Assembly (NCBI GenBank): GCA_002633025.1
Contig: NMRB01000218.1
Location: 155,437 to 219,436 of the forward strand
Source: Notospermus geniculatus
Taxonomy: Eukaryota > Nemertea > Pilidiophora > Heteronemertea > Lineidae
DNA length: 64,000 bases
Direction of reading: 5' to 3'
The notes under the pieces: model-generated
The model's database searches: none
What the model was told of the DNA's origin: nothing
What the model saw: the letters and a program-made list of their open reading frames with translations, nothing else
Part shown: positions 1 to 10,740 of the stretch, in pieces
How the letters are laid out: every line of letters starts with the position of its first letter
Position numbering within the stretch: position 1 is the first letter of the stretch
Translations under genes and position numbers: made by a program

Positions 1-219
1 AGCTATGTTGATATTCATATCATTCTTCTACTGCAGGTAGGGCTGCAGTATCATTGGAAACACTGATGTTTTACTTATGTGCCTTAAAGTCATGAAATTC
101 ATGACTTTGAATTTAAAGTTCGGGGACAGTTTTCAAGCTAGAGCATGTGCCGACAATTTAACTAAATTACACCTAAAAATCAATATTGTCAGCTGAGCGC
201 ATCGCCCATGGGCGACTTG

Positions 220-397
220 TTTGATATAACAAAGAATTCTCTGTTCAACTGCATAACTTTCCGGCAAGGCAACAGCCTATTTTCCATTTTGTTATAAATC
301 AGGCAGAGAAGGAAAACAATAGGATTACACATGATTACGCAAAGTCAACATCTCAGCTCTCCAAATCGAACCCCTCTGAAACGCGTTTCACAGGGGT
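220..397 (+). repeat. Dispersed repeat, inverted partner at 46.2 kb
   Basis: About 175 bases match, in inverted orientation and with a few mismatches, the stretch at 46243-46412. The shared part includes AACAAAGAATTCTCTGTTCA and ends at a near-palindrome around GAAACGCGTTTC. The two copies lie 46 kb apart, so they are more likely two members of one dispersed family than ends of one element. Confidence 0.75.
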
Positions 398-715
398 CCA
401 ATGTGTCAGTGGAGACTAAGGGATGTAAATGTTATGCTTTGGAGACTAATCATGCCCAATGACACACAGCCGGTGTAACATTTATAACAAAAGCCAGATT
501 TAAAAAATAATTTATATAGCCTACTCTAAAAAAAGACCGAACGTGCTCACAAAAACTCATTCTTCAACATGTCGAAACGTAAACATCATACATGTAGTTA
601 CTGATCTATCACCGATAGACTAAAACCGACTACGATTTGGGACTTTGTGAAAAAAGAAAATTGCTTCCACCAACAGTCATAGGTACACAACGCCAGAAGT
701 AAAGAAAAGAGAAGT

Positions 716-2138
716 ATGCAACCACCCTGCTGTACAACGATATCATGTCAAAACGATCTACGCTTGAATTGTCCAAATGTGACATGTGAAGAAATATCAA
801 TTGCGAAAAAAATGAAGCATAATCAAGATGAAGACGTCAATGAAATTCATCTCACGACCATGTCCGTGGGTTTGAAACCTTCCAAACACCAACGCGGGGT
901 ATTGGATAAAATGATCATGACTGCTAACCACGCTTACAACTGGTGTTTGTGGTTATATAACAATGACATGTGCGTAAGGCTCCGATTACATAGAGCTATA
1001 CGCTATTCGGTATTCGGTATTCGGTATACGCTACAAAATCGGACATGCACAATACGAACAAAAAGCGAATAGCGTGCCCTCAGAATAGTTTAGTCTTATG
1101 TAAACCACTCATGGAAATAACCTTGCGCGATTCAAACAATACGCGTGCCCTATGAAACGTGCCTAAAATACCGAATAGCGTATAGCTCTATGTAATCGGG
1201 GCCTTGAGCAGACGACCGTGACCGATAAAGACGGTGTCACAAAGACTTATAGTAATCCCGACGTCGTACAACTCAACAAAGTGGTGACCTGTTAAAAGAA
1301 AGGAAATATTCCAAATCGGTGTTCTCCATCAAGAAAGTCCGACAGTGACCCGCTATAGTTTGCGGACAACGTTGATTGTTTTTTTTTGAAAAGACATCGT
1401 CACAGTTAAAACTTTGTGCAGTGAAAGAGTTTGTTGGATCTTTCAAAGGATGCAGAAAAAAAGCAAGGACAATGAGATACAGGACCCTAAATCCGACTTT
1501 TGGTGGGTCTTTTGGCATGTTTGGCGTGCAACGTACATACATAAAAAAGCAACACTAATCACCGGGAACTCGCGATTATGCCGGTGTTACTCGCAAACGA
1601 CGCAGAAAAACGGTCAATCATCAAGACGAATTGCTCAGTGGAAATGATGCCGTTTCAACCATGGATTATGAAGAAGGGTGCGGAAAAACCCTATGGATCA
1701 TACCTACCACACGATTCTAAAATCGTCAAGCAAATCAGATCGGGGAAATTTGTCTTACAGATACCCTGTTACCCGAAACACGTCAGGAAACCTCTTCCCG
1801 AGAACGTGGGCCGCGTGACCAGCATCGATCCGGGTATAAGATCCTTTGCAACTGGGTTCAATGCGACTCAAGGACTAGCATGGAATTTCCTCAAGGCGGA
1901 AGATCGCAAAAAATACATGCATGACGTTTACACCCCACAGAGGAAAAATCCGTATCGATCCCTTCAAAACGCCTTTCGAAGGGGCGCAATTAAGAGGTGT
2001 GAAATCCAGATAATTGGCCTGGAATGTTTATTCAGCTTTCTGGCTAAAGACAGAAATAATGAAAACCCCATGCGTGCACAGCTTCAAAGTCATACAGTTG
2101 AACTGCAATTTCTTCACTATATCAAAAAAGTCTTTTAA
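716..2138 (+). pseudogene. Decayed Fanzor (eukaryotic TnpB-like nuclease) remnant
   Basis: Fragments in order look like an IS607-type TnpB/Fanzor protein, the family of RNA-guided RuvC nucleases carried by eukaryotic mobile elements. Around 845-960 the translation has the N-terminal signature LKPSKHQRGVLDKM followed by HAYNW, matching the family pattern Px3Qx3L...YNW. Around 1400-1510 there is a basic AVKEF...KKARTMRYRTL segment like the helical region before RuvC. At 1815-1860 the text TSIDPGIRSFATGF is a RuvC-I motif with its catalytic aspartate. The reading needs several frame changes (1072, 1297, 1558) and is split by a MITE at 976-1205. After about 1870 no RuvC-II glutamate, zinc finger or RuvC-III is visible, so the nuclease half is truncated. 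Assignment is from memory of family motifs. A generic TnpB from a bacterial contaminant is unlikely because the surroundings are eukaryotic repeats. Confidence 0.68.
976..1205. mobile_element. 230-bp MITE inside the Fanzor remnant
   Basis: Terminal inverted repeats of about 36 bases start AAGGCTCCGATTACATAGAG on the left and mirror as CTCTATGTAATCGG on the right, with one mismatch. The sequence GTATTCGGTATTCGGTAT is a short internal tandem. No clear target duplication was found. Fanzor-like coding text runs up to the left end and resumes after the right end, so the insertion is later than the gene. Confidence 0.8.
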
Positions 2139-2737
2139 TTAATGAATTATGTTTTGAAAAATACCGATTTTATGGCCTTTGATATAGCAAACAGGAGGGG
2201 GGAATCAAAATTGAACAGCCAATTCCTGGAATTCTGTGGCCCACACCTCAAATGAATGCATACTAGTAATGTCGAAGCAGCACGTAATCAACAGAGAAAT
2301 GTCGTCGGGAGACCCCAGTTTTTCCAGAGTGTGCGTGCTCAACTCAACTGGGGGTACAAGCGACGGTGATTTTGACCCCCCGCAAACGCCTCTGGGGTGG
2401 TTTCACTTTAAACATGGCGTCTACTGTCAAAACCATTGGGATTGGTTTCTACATACGATTCACAAGCAAACCCCTCTAAATGGGGAATTCATTTGTTCCT
2501 TTGCCAGGGTCAACCATAAAACTTCTCTGCCCTCAAGTAGAAATCTGTTTGTTAAATTCTGGGTCACCTGGTAGTGGTATAGGAGGGAAGCTCCGGTGAT
2601 TGAATAGTTTTGAATAACCACCCAATTTGAAGCCAATTGTCTTGGTATGCACATATCAAATTTTAAACTGAATTAAGTGGATCCTTATGATGTTTGGGGC
2701 ATTTAGTCACAAAATCTACAAGGGGTGCCATTGGTCT
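2139..2737. other. No recognisable gene
   Basis: Open frames here are short and show no family signature on either strand. The missing C-terminal half of the Fanzor protein was looked for here and not found. Confidence 0.5.
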
Positions 2738-2858
2738 CAGGGTTGGCCCTACCAATACTTTTTTAGCCAGAGTAAAGAAAATCCCTATTGTTCAATACTG
2801 TGTTCAATAGGGATTTTCTTTATTTTGGCCAAAAAACGCAATGGTAGGTCCAACCCTG
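2738..2858. mobile_element. 121-bp palindromic MITE, TSD GGTCT
   Basis: The whole element folds on itself. Outer arms CAGGGTTGG / CCAACCCTG and a perfect inner inverted repeat TAAAGAAAATCCCTATTG / CAATAGGGATTTTCTTTA surround a 14-base loop. It is flanked by GGTCT at 2733-2737 and 2859-2863. The CAGGG terminus is hAT-like, and a 5-bp duplication would fit the hAT5 group; that placement is inference. Confidence 0.85.
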
Positions 2859-2863
2859 GGTCT

Positions 2864-3661
2864 GACTCGTGATGTCACTTGTGCTCAGTGAATGACCATT
2901 GCTGTCACTGTGGAGAATTCCGTAACCATTGTATTGTCATTGAACAGGACCTAGGGCTTATTCATTGCGCTTGTGCAGGAATATTCACAATGAGCACAAT
3001 TGACATCACTAATTTATCGAAACAATGATAAAGATCGATTATTTTTTGATACTGAAATGGCCAGGGCCATTGTGCTCACCTCTGTGATAAGTCTATGGTG
3101 AAGTAAAACTGTGACACTCATGATGAATGATGAAGAATCAGTACAGACAAGATATATGTGAAGCTTATTTCATCTGATCAGCAATAATTTAATCAATAAC
3201 ATAAACTCAGTCGAAGACCGTCAGAATGGGTTAGTGGTGTGAGCAAACCGCTTTCCTGTGTTGGCCGCAGATGTCAAAAGTTCTATTTTTCAAGATGGCC
3301 ACCTGGCGGCCATATTTGAAGTACCGGTGTGTTGGAACTGAAATCTTAGCATAAATGTAGAGGATACTTACATAGATATTTAGGCATAAAACCATCTTAA
3401 CTTTTACTATTGATTGGATATGGCCAAAAGTAAATTTTTCAAGATGGCTGACCAGTGGCCATATTTGACATCCATTCTAACCGAAGTTTGCCATACGTTT
3501 AGAAGGTTCCTAGATACATGATTTGGCAAGGTTATAACATCCAACTTACTCCTACTTATGACATGTATGAGATGTGGGTCAAAGTCCTTTTTTCAAGACG
3601 GCTTCCTAGCGGCCATGTTTGAAGTCCGATTGGGTCGAAATTTGGTGCACTTGTAGACGGT
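2864..3661. repeat. Dispersed repeat with 'TTCAAGATGGC' modules
   Basis: From about 3230 to 3655 the sequence carries three degenerate copies of a module ending in TTCAAGATGGCC..CGGCCATATTTGAAGT. Related modules occur at about 56500-56830 and 57600-57830. No coding signal was seen; 2864-3230 holds nothing recognisable. Confidence 0.6.
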
Positions 3662-4880
3662 TATGGCAAGCCGTTTGTACATTTATTAGAGAAACCTGGT
3701 ATTTCTAAGAAAAACTTGGTATTTCGATCGAAAAACCATGTATTACGCCGAAAAACATGGTTTTACGGCGAATTACTTGGTATTTCGACAGAATTACCTT
3801 GTTTTTCGCTTAAAACATGGTATTTCAATGAAAAACTAGGTAATTCGGGCGAGAAACAAGGTTTTACGGCCGTATCTTGATAGAACCTGGTAATTCTACC
3901 GAAAAACATGGTTTTTCGCGAATTACCTAGTTTTAAGCAAGAAAGTTGGAGAAAAACAAGGTATTTCGAGAGAAACTTGGTTTTTCGAGAATTACCAGGT
4001 AATTCGACTTTCGCTGGGTTTCCCCAGTCGACCTCGTTCCCTGGTGCGGCAGGTTAGGAAACCACCTGAGGCCGGAGTGACAGAAATTGAGCTCAAAAAC
4101 TTCATAGGGCTCTTTTCTGTTGTATTTGACAAGGTCAACCGCTACTGTAATAGGCCTACATAAACATGACAAAGCTAGGTATTCTGTCATCTGAGATAAT
4201 ACATGATTGTGCACGAGAACAAAAAACGGTCTGCTATAGCTCACAGGCCTAGGCCTGGGCCTACATACATGTAGATAGATAAGCAAACATACTTTTCAAG
4301 GATGCTGCTGCGACGACTCGTTCTAGACTGAATGTAGGTTTTTGGCCAGTCAATGCTATTAAACAAAAGATGCGTGTTTGGATGCCTTGCATGGATGTCT
4401 TGTATCGCTGCTGAGGATGAAATTGGAATTATCTGATTATGTGTGTCAGTAGGTTCGTTTCATTGTTTTATAATCATCCAGTCGTAGTTGAAAACAAGAC
4501 CAGGGAACGAGGTCGACTGGGGAAACCCAGCGAAAGTCGAATTACTTGGTAATTCTCGAAAAACCAAGTTTCTCTCGAAATACCTTGTTTTTCTCCAACT
4601 TTCTTGCTTAAAACTAGGTAATTCGCGAAAAACCATGTTTTTCGGTAGAATTACCAGGTTTTATCAAGATACGGCCGTAAAACCTTGTTTCTCTCCTGAA
4701 TTACCTAGTTCTTCATCGAAATACCATGTTTTACGCGAAAAACAAGGTACTTCTGTCGAAATACCAAGTAACTCACCGTAAAACCATGTTTTTCGGCGTA
4801 ATACAAGGTTTTTCGATCGAAATACCAAGTTTTTCGTAGAAATACCTGGTTTCTTTAATAAATGTACAAACGGCTTGCCA
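3662..4880. mobile_element. TU-like foldback element, TSD TAGACGGT
   Basis: Two inverted arms of about 380 bases (3662-4044 and 4500-4880) flank a 455-base loop without a gene. The arms are built from degenerate tandem units of about 16-20 bases based on AAAACTTGGTATTTCG. The element is bounded by the 8-base direct repeat TAGACGGT at 3654-3661 and 4881-4888. Arms of short tandem repeats plus 8-bp duplications are the published hallmarks of sea urchin TU foldback elements. It is inserted in the TTCAAGATGGCC repeat, so it is younger than that copy. Confidence 0.85.
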
Positions 4881-5206
4881 TAGACGGTGCGTAGATATAT
4901 CTTCACAAATCAAGTCAACAATCAAGGCAGGGACAATTTTCAGAAATTCATTCTTGGCATTAAAGCATGGAAATTACTGAAAAAGTTTACTTATGAAAGT
5001 CAGGAAGGGAAAAAAATCGAAATGGTTCTTTTAACACCCAGTGCATATGTACCGGGTATGATTCCAATGCGAGTTCTTAGTGCATAATAGCATCATTCAC
5101 TGTCCATCGTGGAGTTTTCTGATCTTGTCAGCGCGTGAACACGTACCCTCAATCTCTGATAGGTTTCTATGCCATACATATCCTCTGGATCTGTTGGGTC
5201 AAACTG

Positions 5207-5329
5207 CTAATGAAGTGAATGGTCATCAAGCTCGGCAATGGAAATGTCTGTGTTGACAACAACCACTTTATCATCATCATCATCAGGCAGGGGAGCATTC
5301 AGATCCAGGTCATAACGAGAAGTATCTTC
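5207..5329 (-). CDS. Last exon of integrase-like protein (fragment)
   Basis: Minus-strand exon too short for a simple ORF search. It begins after an acceptor (polypyrimidine then TTTTGCAG), is phase 0, and encodes an acidic tail, DTSRYDLDLNAPLPDDDDDK, ending NTDISIAELDDHSLH and a TAG stop. It pairs with the exon at 5730-5868, whose donor is also phase 0, across an intron of 400 bases. It has no independent domain; the call rests on the pairing. Confidence 0.5.
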   Translation of the reverse strand, partial: EDTSRYDLDLNAPLPDDDDDKVVVVNTDISIAELDDHSLH

Positions 5330-5729
5330 CTGCAAAATGATGAGAAACAATTGAATAGGTTGAAAAAGAAATGATAGCTTTGCTACGCTAGGCGTGGGTC
5401 CGAATGTTGGTTGAAAAACATTTGGCAGTAAGAAAGTTTACAGAACAACAACAATTTATTGCAAATCAAGACCCTGGCTACAGTAAATCTGGAAATGTAC
5501 GGTAAATTTGGAAATGTTCGCTAGCTGGAAATTTTTGCTAAAGTCTGTTGTCTGCGAAAATAAAAAGCTGCAAATATTTTTGGTTCAACTGATTTACTGA
5601 ACTGAAGGACCGTCAGCAATTAGCAAAAATATAAAGCATTGAAAGAGGGGCTTTTTATCAATTAGCGAAAATTTGAAGTAGCGAAAGTATTCAGCTCTGC
5701 AGTATCTGACTTTTTAAAATGTTTCTCAC

Positions 5730-5868
5730 CTCATCCATATTTTCGTAATATTCTTTCGCAATGTGGTAGTTGTCAGAAGCAATGTCGCACAAACCCCTGA
5801 TGAACAATTGTCTTGGTGTAGCATTGCCAGCTGTCCTTATTTTGTGATTGTTCCGAAGGCCCTGATAC
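5730..5868 (-). CDS. Exon of integrase-like (transposase-derived) protein
   Basis: The minus strand encodes RYQGLRNNHKIRTAGNATPR followed by QLFIRGLCDIASDNYHIAKE and ends YYENMDE at a GTGAGA donor. The pattern NHKIRT..NATPRQLFI..G resembles, from memory, the C-terminal end of a family of uncharacterised metazoan proteins with an rve-type integrase core (consensus like NHxLRTExNxTPxQLFxxG). The catalytic core was not found upstream (5900-6700), so this is a fragment or the upstream exons are lost. The start is approximate: a GTGAAG acceptor lies just upstream, and the frame hits a TGA before it. Confidence 0.45.
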
Positions 5869-5890
5869 CTTCACAATGCTAGATTGATCC

Positions 5891-6744
5891 TTGGTTGAAA
5901 GACGAAGTGAAGGCAGAAAATGTCAACATCATCATCAGGGTCAAGAATGCTTTGGTCTTCTAGGTGAACGAATAGTGAGTAGAAAGTGGACAACACAGCT
6001 GAATAAACATCTACATCCACAGCCTCTCTATTCTTGCATTGTGGCATTAGGTGTAGAAAATCACCAATTTCTCCAAAAATTTACCGATCACACCCATTTT
6101 TTTTCTGATACTTCTCATTGGTTTGGCCATCACCACATTTCTGCCAAATTTCAAGCGTTTCTGGCAGTTATTTCTGCAATTTATGGCAAAACTTAATGCA
6201 TTTTCCATTTATTTTTACCCTCAGCGCCGAAATGACCGACTTTCGAAAGGGGGGCCTAGGCCTATATGAATGGTGCAAGCTATGCCGACAGCACACTATT
6301 AGTAATTATAAAATACGTTGGTATTCCGTGCGTATGTTTCAAATGGATAATGCATTAGCCTCATTCTGAATGGAGCGGGTCTGGGTGACACAACCAAGAC
6401 CCCTGCTCAGTGTTTCCACAATGGCTTCTGGCGTCCAACATTTCTCGCTTCGAGCATTCAACGAGGTAGTGCAGCGAATGTCGGCCAGGTGGATACTCAG
6501 TGACCTATCCCAACGAGGTTTTGTACCATCAGGTACATTTCCTGCGGATAATCCGTTGAAGAAAGCGCCCTGCGACCTCATTTCGACTCCTGCAGCTTGC
6601 TGCTAGCGCTGCACACAGATGTACACGATGTAGGCACGATGTACAGACACACAGAGCGTGATTCACTGATGTCGCGTCATCGACGGAGTGTCCTTCCTGA
6701 TACCTTAGGCCTATTTATTGCAATCAAACTGCACTGAACCTATG
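5891..6744. other. No supported gene
   Basis: ORFs of 78-101 codons occur on both strands but are low-complexity or unrelated in composition to known domains. The upstream exons expected for the integrase-like fragment were not identified here. Confidence 0.4.
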
Positions 6745-7476
6745 TATAGAGGTTCTTCACTGACGTCACACGGCCGCCATACTGGCCGTCAAAATGAAGC
6801 CTGGAGGCCGCCATCTTGTTCTCGGTTCGAACATTCAGCGGCCCGTACAGACCACTGGGAGCATACAACTCGACAAATCACTTTACCTCTCACAGTTTTT
6901 GAGCATAAGTAGTTGGTCTGGTGTGAAAACCGTGTTGAAAACAAAGCGAATCGTCCATACGGCNATAATGGGTAAGTACCGACGGGTTCAAAACACGAAG
7001 GTATGATCCAGTTCATGTGTTTGGGGCAGCTATCATTCCGACAGCATGCATAAATTATGGAATGAGATGCATTGCTATGAGACTGGTACCCGGTAACTCA
7101 TAACACCAGATATATGTGCATACGTTACAGCACTAGGCGCGATGTTTGCCCATTACATCAAGTGGCGATCCCCCACTGCATTGCATGGTTTATTCGTGAA
7201 TTACCAGTTGGCGAGTACACATGAGGGAACAGCCCTCTTCCCCATCAAAACGGGGTGGGTTTCCCCAGGGCATTGTAACGCGCTATGCAGAGTGGAAATG
7301 CCCTGGGTTCCCAGGATGCCATACGGCTTGCTGTAGAACAGTGTAAAGAGGTCCGATGAATGCCGACAACGTACAAACCACGTCAAAAACGCTGTGTTGA
7401 TGCTGTGACGTTGCGTCATTTGACGGCCAATATGGCGGATATTTGGGGCTGTGACGTCACGTGAAGAACCTCTATA
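6745..7476. mobile_element. 732-bp MITE, TSD CTATG
   Basis: Inverted termini TATAGAGGTTCTTCAC / GTGAAGAACCTCTATA continue inward to a TGACGTCAC palindrome on both sides and a GCCGCCAT..TGGCCGTC block. CTATG flanks both ends (6740-6744 and 7477-7481). No transposase is encoded. One N lies inside at 6963. Confidence 0.8.
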
Positions 7477-7632
7477 CTATGTTTAGTTTGAGGTATTTTA
7501 GAATAGAAAAGACCCTCCGCCTCGGGTTTAATTACTTAACCCTTTAACCGTCTAATTTTTCTGGAATTTTCCATAGAAAATTATATGCATCAGAAAATGT
7601 TATCCGATTCTAAGAAAAGGAGCAGATAGTAC

Positions 7633-8165
7633 CCTAAAAGTATACATTTTTGAAAAAGCTTGTTATACAAGCATTCCAGTGATGCCAATATTGGTGACCT
7701 TGACCTACGTTTTTTAAGGTCATGACCTTGACCTTGACCTTCAGAGCCTCTGAGCAGGTTGGGGACTCGGGTGACTTGTGCAAAAATCATACTGCATCAA
7801 TAGAAAATAAACAAAACTTGCTCCTTGTAGGCCTACATTTTTGTGACAGCCTGTGTATGTGTCTTCAAGCAACAGTAAACAAAATTCCATGACACAAACG
7901 TTTTATAGAAATCTGTGGAGGTTCAGGTGATCGGGGGGGGGGGGGGGNNNNNNNNNNNNNNNNNNNNNNNNNNNNNNNNNNNNNNNNGCTTGGGTCATGG
8001 TGCGGAAAGGTGTTAGAACATCACACGTTGAGGCAAATAAAGTTGACTTGCATAGGAGATAACACCATACAAGTATACATTTTTGAACAGCTTGTTTTAT
8101 AAGCTTTCTAATGATAACATATACAGATGACCTTGACCAACAGTAGGTTAAGGTCATGACCTACA
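7633..8165. repeat. Two copies of a GGTCATGACCTTGACC repeat around a gap
   Basis: The segment 7633-7760 (AAGTATACATTTTTGA...AAGGTCATGACCTTGACC) recurs with changes at 8068-8165. It appears to be a degenerate tandem of a unit of about 430 bases. The assembly gap lies between the two copies. Confidence 0.6.
7948..7987. other. Assembly gap (40 N)
   Basis: Forty consecutive Ns directly follow a run of G, which suggests a sequencing failure at a poly-G tract rather than a biological boundary. Confidence 1.
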
Positions 8166-8359
8166 AAATCAATTTCTTTACATCAAAAAGAGTGTTCTTC
8201 GCACGTTTCGTGGAGAAGCCATGCTGTGATATACAAAGTCTCGCAAAACCTCGATACCCGAGGAGAAAAAATGAGCAACAATTGCCTCCCTGACACAAGC
8301 ATGGATTACCAAGATGCATAGAATGTTTCAAAATGGTCACGGCTCCTAAAAACAACCTA

Positions 8360-8585
8360 CTCTAAATTCCCACTTACCTGTCCCATTCCTGAACTAGGAA
8401 AAAATGGCTAAAACCTGATTTGAAGACAACGAGGGGGAGGGGTATGGTCAGAAACAATGTCCTGTCCTCTTACTTGTCCCACCCCCGAGCCTGGCAAAAA
8501 ATGACAGCGGTGCGATATCTTCCAACTTAGGATATTGTCATTTTTACCGCGTTCAGGAATGGGACAGGTAAGTGGGAATCTAGAG
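8360..8585. mobile_element. 226-bp TA-target MITE (copy A) in piggyBac stop codon
   Basis: Inverted termini CTCTAAATTCCCACTTACC / GGTAAGTGGGAATCTAGAG continue through TGTCCCATTCCTGAAC, about 35 bases in all. Each end is flanked by TA, as for Tc1/mariner-type elements. A longer relative with the same ends is at 14879-15718. The TA target lies inside the TAG stop of the piggyBac gene. Confidence 0.9.
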
Positions 8586-8587
8586 TA

Positions 8588-10413
8588 TAACCAATACTGC
8601 CTCCTTGTGTGCCAAACATCAAAGCAGTTGCGCTTGTCCGTGACACAGAGCGGCATGTTGTTGCAAGTTGCACAACAAGTCACAGTTTTGTTTCTGTGAT
8701 TTCTATTCAACTGCTGTCTTTTCACTTTTTCAGCACAAACAGCACAATCATGTCTCTTTCCCATGTGTCTAATTGAATGATAGGCCCCATTCAACCTCAG
8801 TGCATCAACATCAGCAAGTGGTAGCGATGGTGGACGTCCAACTTTTTTGCGGAAAGAAAGATCACGACAACGACCATGAATCAGATCCATTTTGAAATCC
8901 ATGTAGTCCCTATCTCTGCCATTATCTCTCCTGTGCGGCTGAAAATGATTTTCTATTGTAAATGCATTGAACACTGCCATTTCTAACCCATAAGAGAAGA
9001 GCTTTTTCCAGACCTTTCTAGATTTGCGAGCTGCATTAGAAAGTTTGATAATTTGATCACCATGATCGACACCATTCATGCGGTTTTGGTACGCAATCAT
9101 AGCTACTGGACAGGGAACAAAAATTTCGGTTCCATTTGCTTGATGACGCCTGACATTGTCAATAGGCATTGGCAGATGAATCGTAGAAAGCAAGTACACT
9201 GGTCGATTGTCGAACCAAGATAAGGGTGTGACATGTCCATTTACGCGCCATAAAAGGTCTCCCCTGTTTTTACGTCTGTACTCTTGTTTCGGAATTTTGA
9301 TTGCATCAGGGAGGCCACGACGATTTACTCTGACAGTTCCACAGGAATATATCTGCCTCTCCAAGAGGCGGACACACAACTCTGGATTGGTATAGAAATT
9401 GTCTGTGTAAAGGTGGTGAAACACACCTCCAAGATCAACAGTAAGATCATTCACCACACGATCACCAAGGCCTTCCTCAGGGTCAGCATCACGTTCCGTA
9501 CCAAGATACACTTGAAATCTGTAAATATAACCTGTGCCACACTCTGCTAAAACCCACAACTTTAGCCCCCATTTTGTTGGTTTGCTTTTGATGTACTGTT
9601 TGTAAGAAACACGACCCTTGAAGCCAATCATGGATTCATCAGTCGCAATGTCGCGACCTAACCGGTATCTCTGCGCAAATACACGAGACAAGAAATTCAG
9701 GAATTCACGCACACGATATATCTTATCAAAATCTGGATCATCCCTGGCTGGCAGATGAGTATTGTCTGCAAGATGAAAGTAACGCCAGATCTGTAGAAAT
9801 CGCTTTAGGGGGAAAATGTCAGCAATGCCATTATGGTGGAGAAACTTGTCTTTTGACCAGCAGTTCTCAACTCTAGGCTCTTTCACAATACCCATCAACA
9901 GCAAAACACCTAAAAACGCCGCCATTTCATCTCTAGTTAGACTGGTGTCCATGGACGTTTATGTTTATTTGGCTGGGCCTGAATCTGTTGGTCATAATAT
10001 CGATTAGTTTCCTCAACTATCATATTCCAAATTTCATCAGTAAAGAACAAATCAAAGTAGGTTTTAGCTCTGTTACTTTCTGGGTCCAAAAACCGAACAT
10101 TAGGTCCGGTATTCGGCTGATTGAAGTCATGCAATGTCCAATCATCCTCATTATAATCATCTACCCATAACTCATCCCGAAAACGATAGTTTTCATTGTC
10201 TCTTCCATGTCTACGTTGCCGACCCCGAGCCCGATAACGACCACCGGCTTGGCCAGGCGCAGGTGGGGGGGGGGGGGACCGGGCTCGAGCCGCCCGACCT
10301 TTTCCTCTCCCTCTCTCTCCTAGCTGGTGAAGGACTTCTAGATCTGTCGTGAACAGGACACGATCTGACATGACTGTCTTCATATTCATCACCTGCAAAA
10401 AATGTACGCGCAA
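8588..10413 (-). pseudogene. piggyBac transposase, one frameshift
   Basis: DDE/D transposase of the piggyBac superfamily, which cuts and pastes at TTAA. The N-terminal 150 or so residues (10413-9940) are basic and proline/arginine-rich, then carry YFDLFFTDEIWNMIVEETNR typical of the family. A one-base frameshift near 9950 separates this from the core. The core has the three catalytic aspartates in context: ATDESMIGFKGR, YTDNFYTNPEL and NGVDHGDQ. A C-terminal cysteine-rich zinc domain (CAVCAEK...CCATCNNMPLC...CFDVWHT) follows. The native protein ends QYWL-stop; the MITE at 8360-8585 split that stop and adds about 60 foreign codons to the open frame, to 8408. A start near 10413 is chosen as the first methionine; a splice acceptor just before 10390 is also possible. 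TTAA-flanked terminal repeats were not identified. Confidence 0.9.
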
Positions 10414-10740
10414 CTAATATACCCCAAAATAGAATGTTTTAGATCGTTTGTTCCCCCCAAAAATATTGTTTCACCCACCTGAAGAAGTCACATCCGCAGT
10501 ATTTGTATTCACATCCAGGGCGGGCAGTCACGAAACTCTGTTAGCGCTAACAGGACCCTAACCGAGGTTAGTGGTGTTGGTTAGGGCACCTTGCCCGTCA
10601 CGAATATCCGGTAACTAACCGCGTTGTTAATGCGCCCGACAGGAAATATTGTTACCCTACCAGCGACTCTCTTGTTAGGCACTGTTAAGGGATTTCACTA
10701 TTGCTGGTCGGGACCACCTTTAGTGCACTGTTAGCTGATT
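10414..10740. other. Inter-element spacer with probable left end of Harbinger
   Basis: Around 10525-10610 lies GTCACGAA...GGTTAGTGGTGTTGGTTAGG. Similar text in inverted orientation occurs at about 14355-14404, which suggests degenerate terminal repeats of the Harbinger element. No other feature was seen. Confidence 0.4.

Noticed and set aside
2236-2574. Continuation of the Fanzor gene
   Set aside because: The translation lacks the RuvC-II glutamate context and the Cys4 zinc finger expected there.
8408-8585. Extra C-terminal domain of the piggyBac transposase
   Set aside because: It translates a MITE with inverted repeats inserted in the stop codon.
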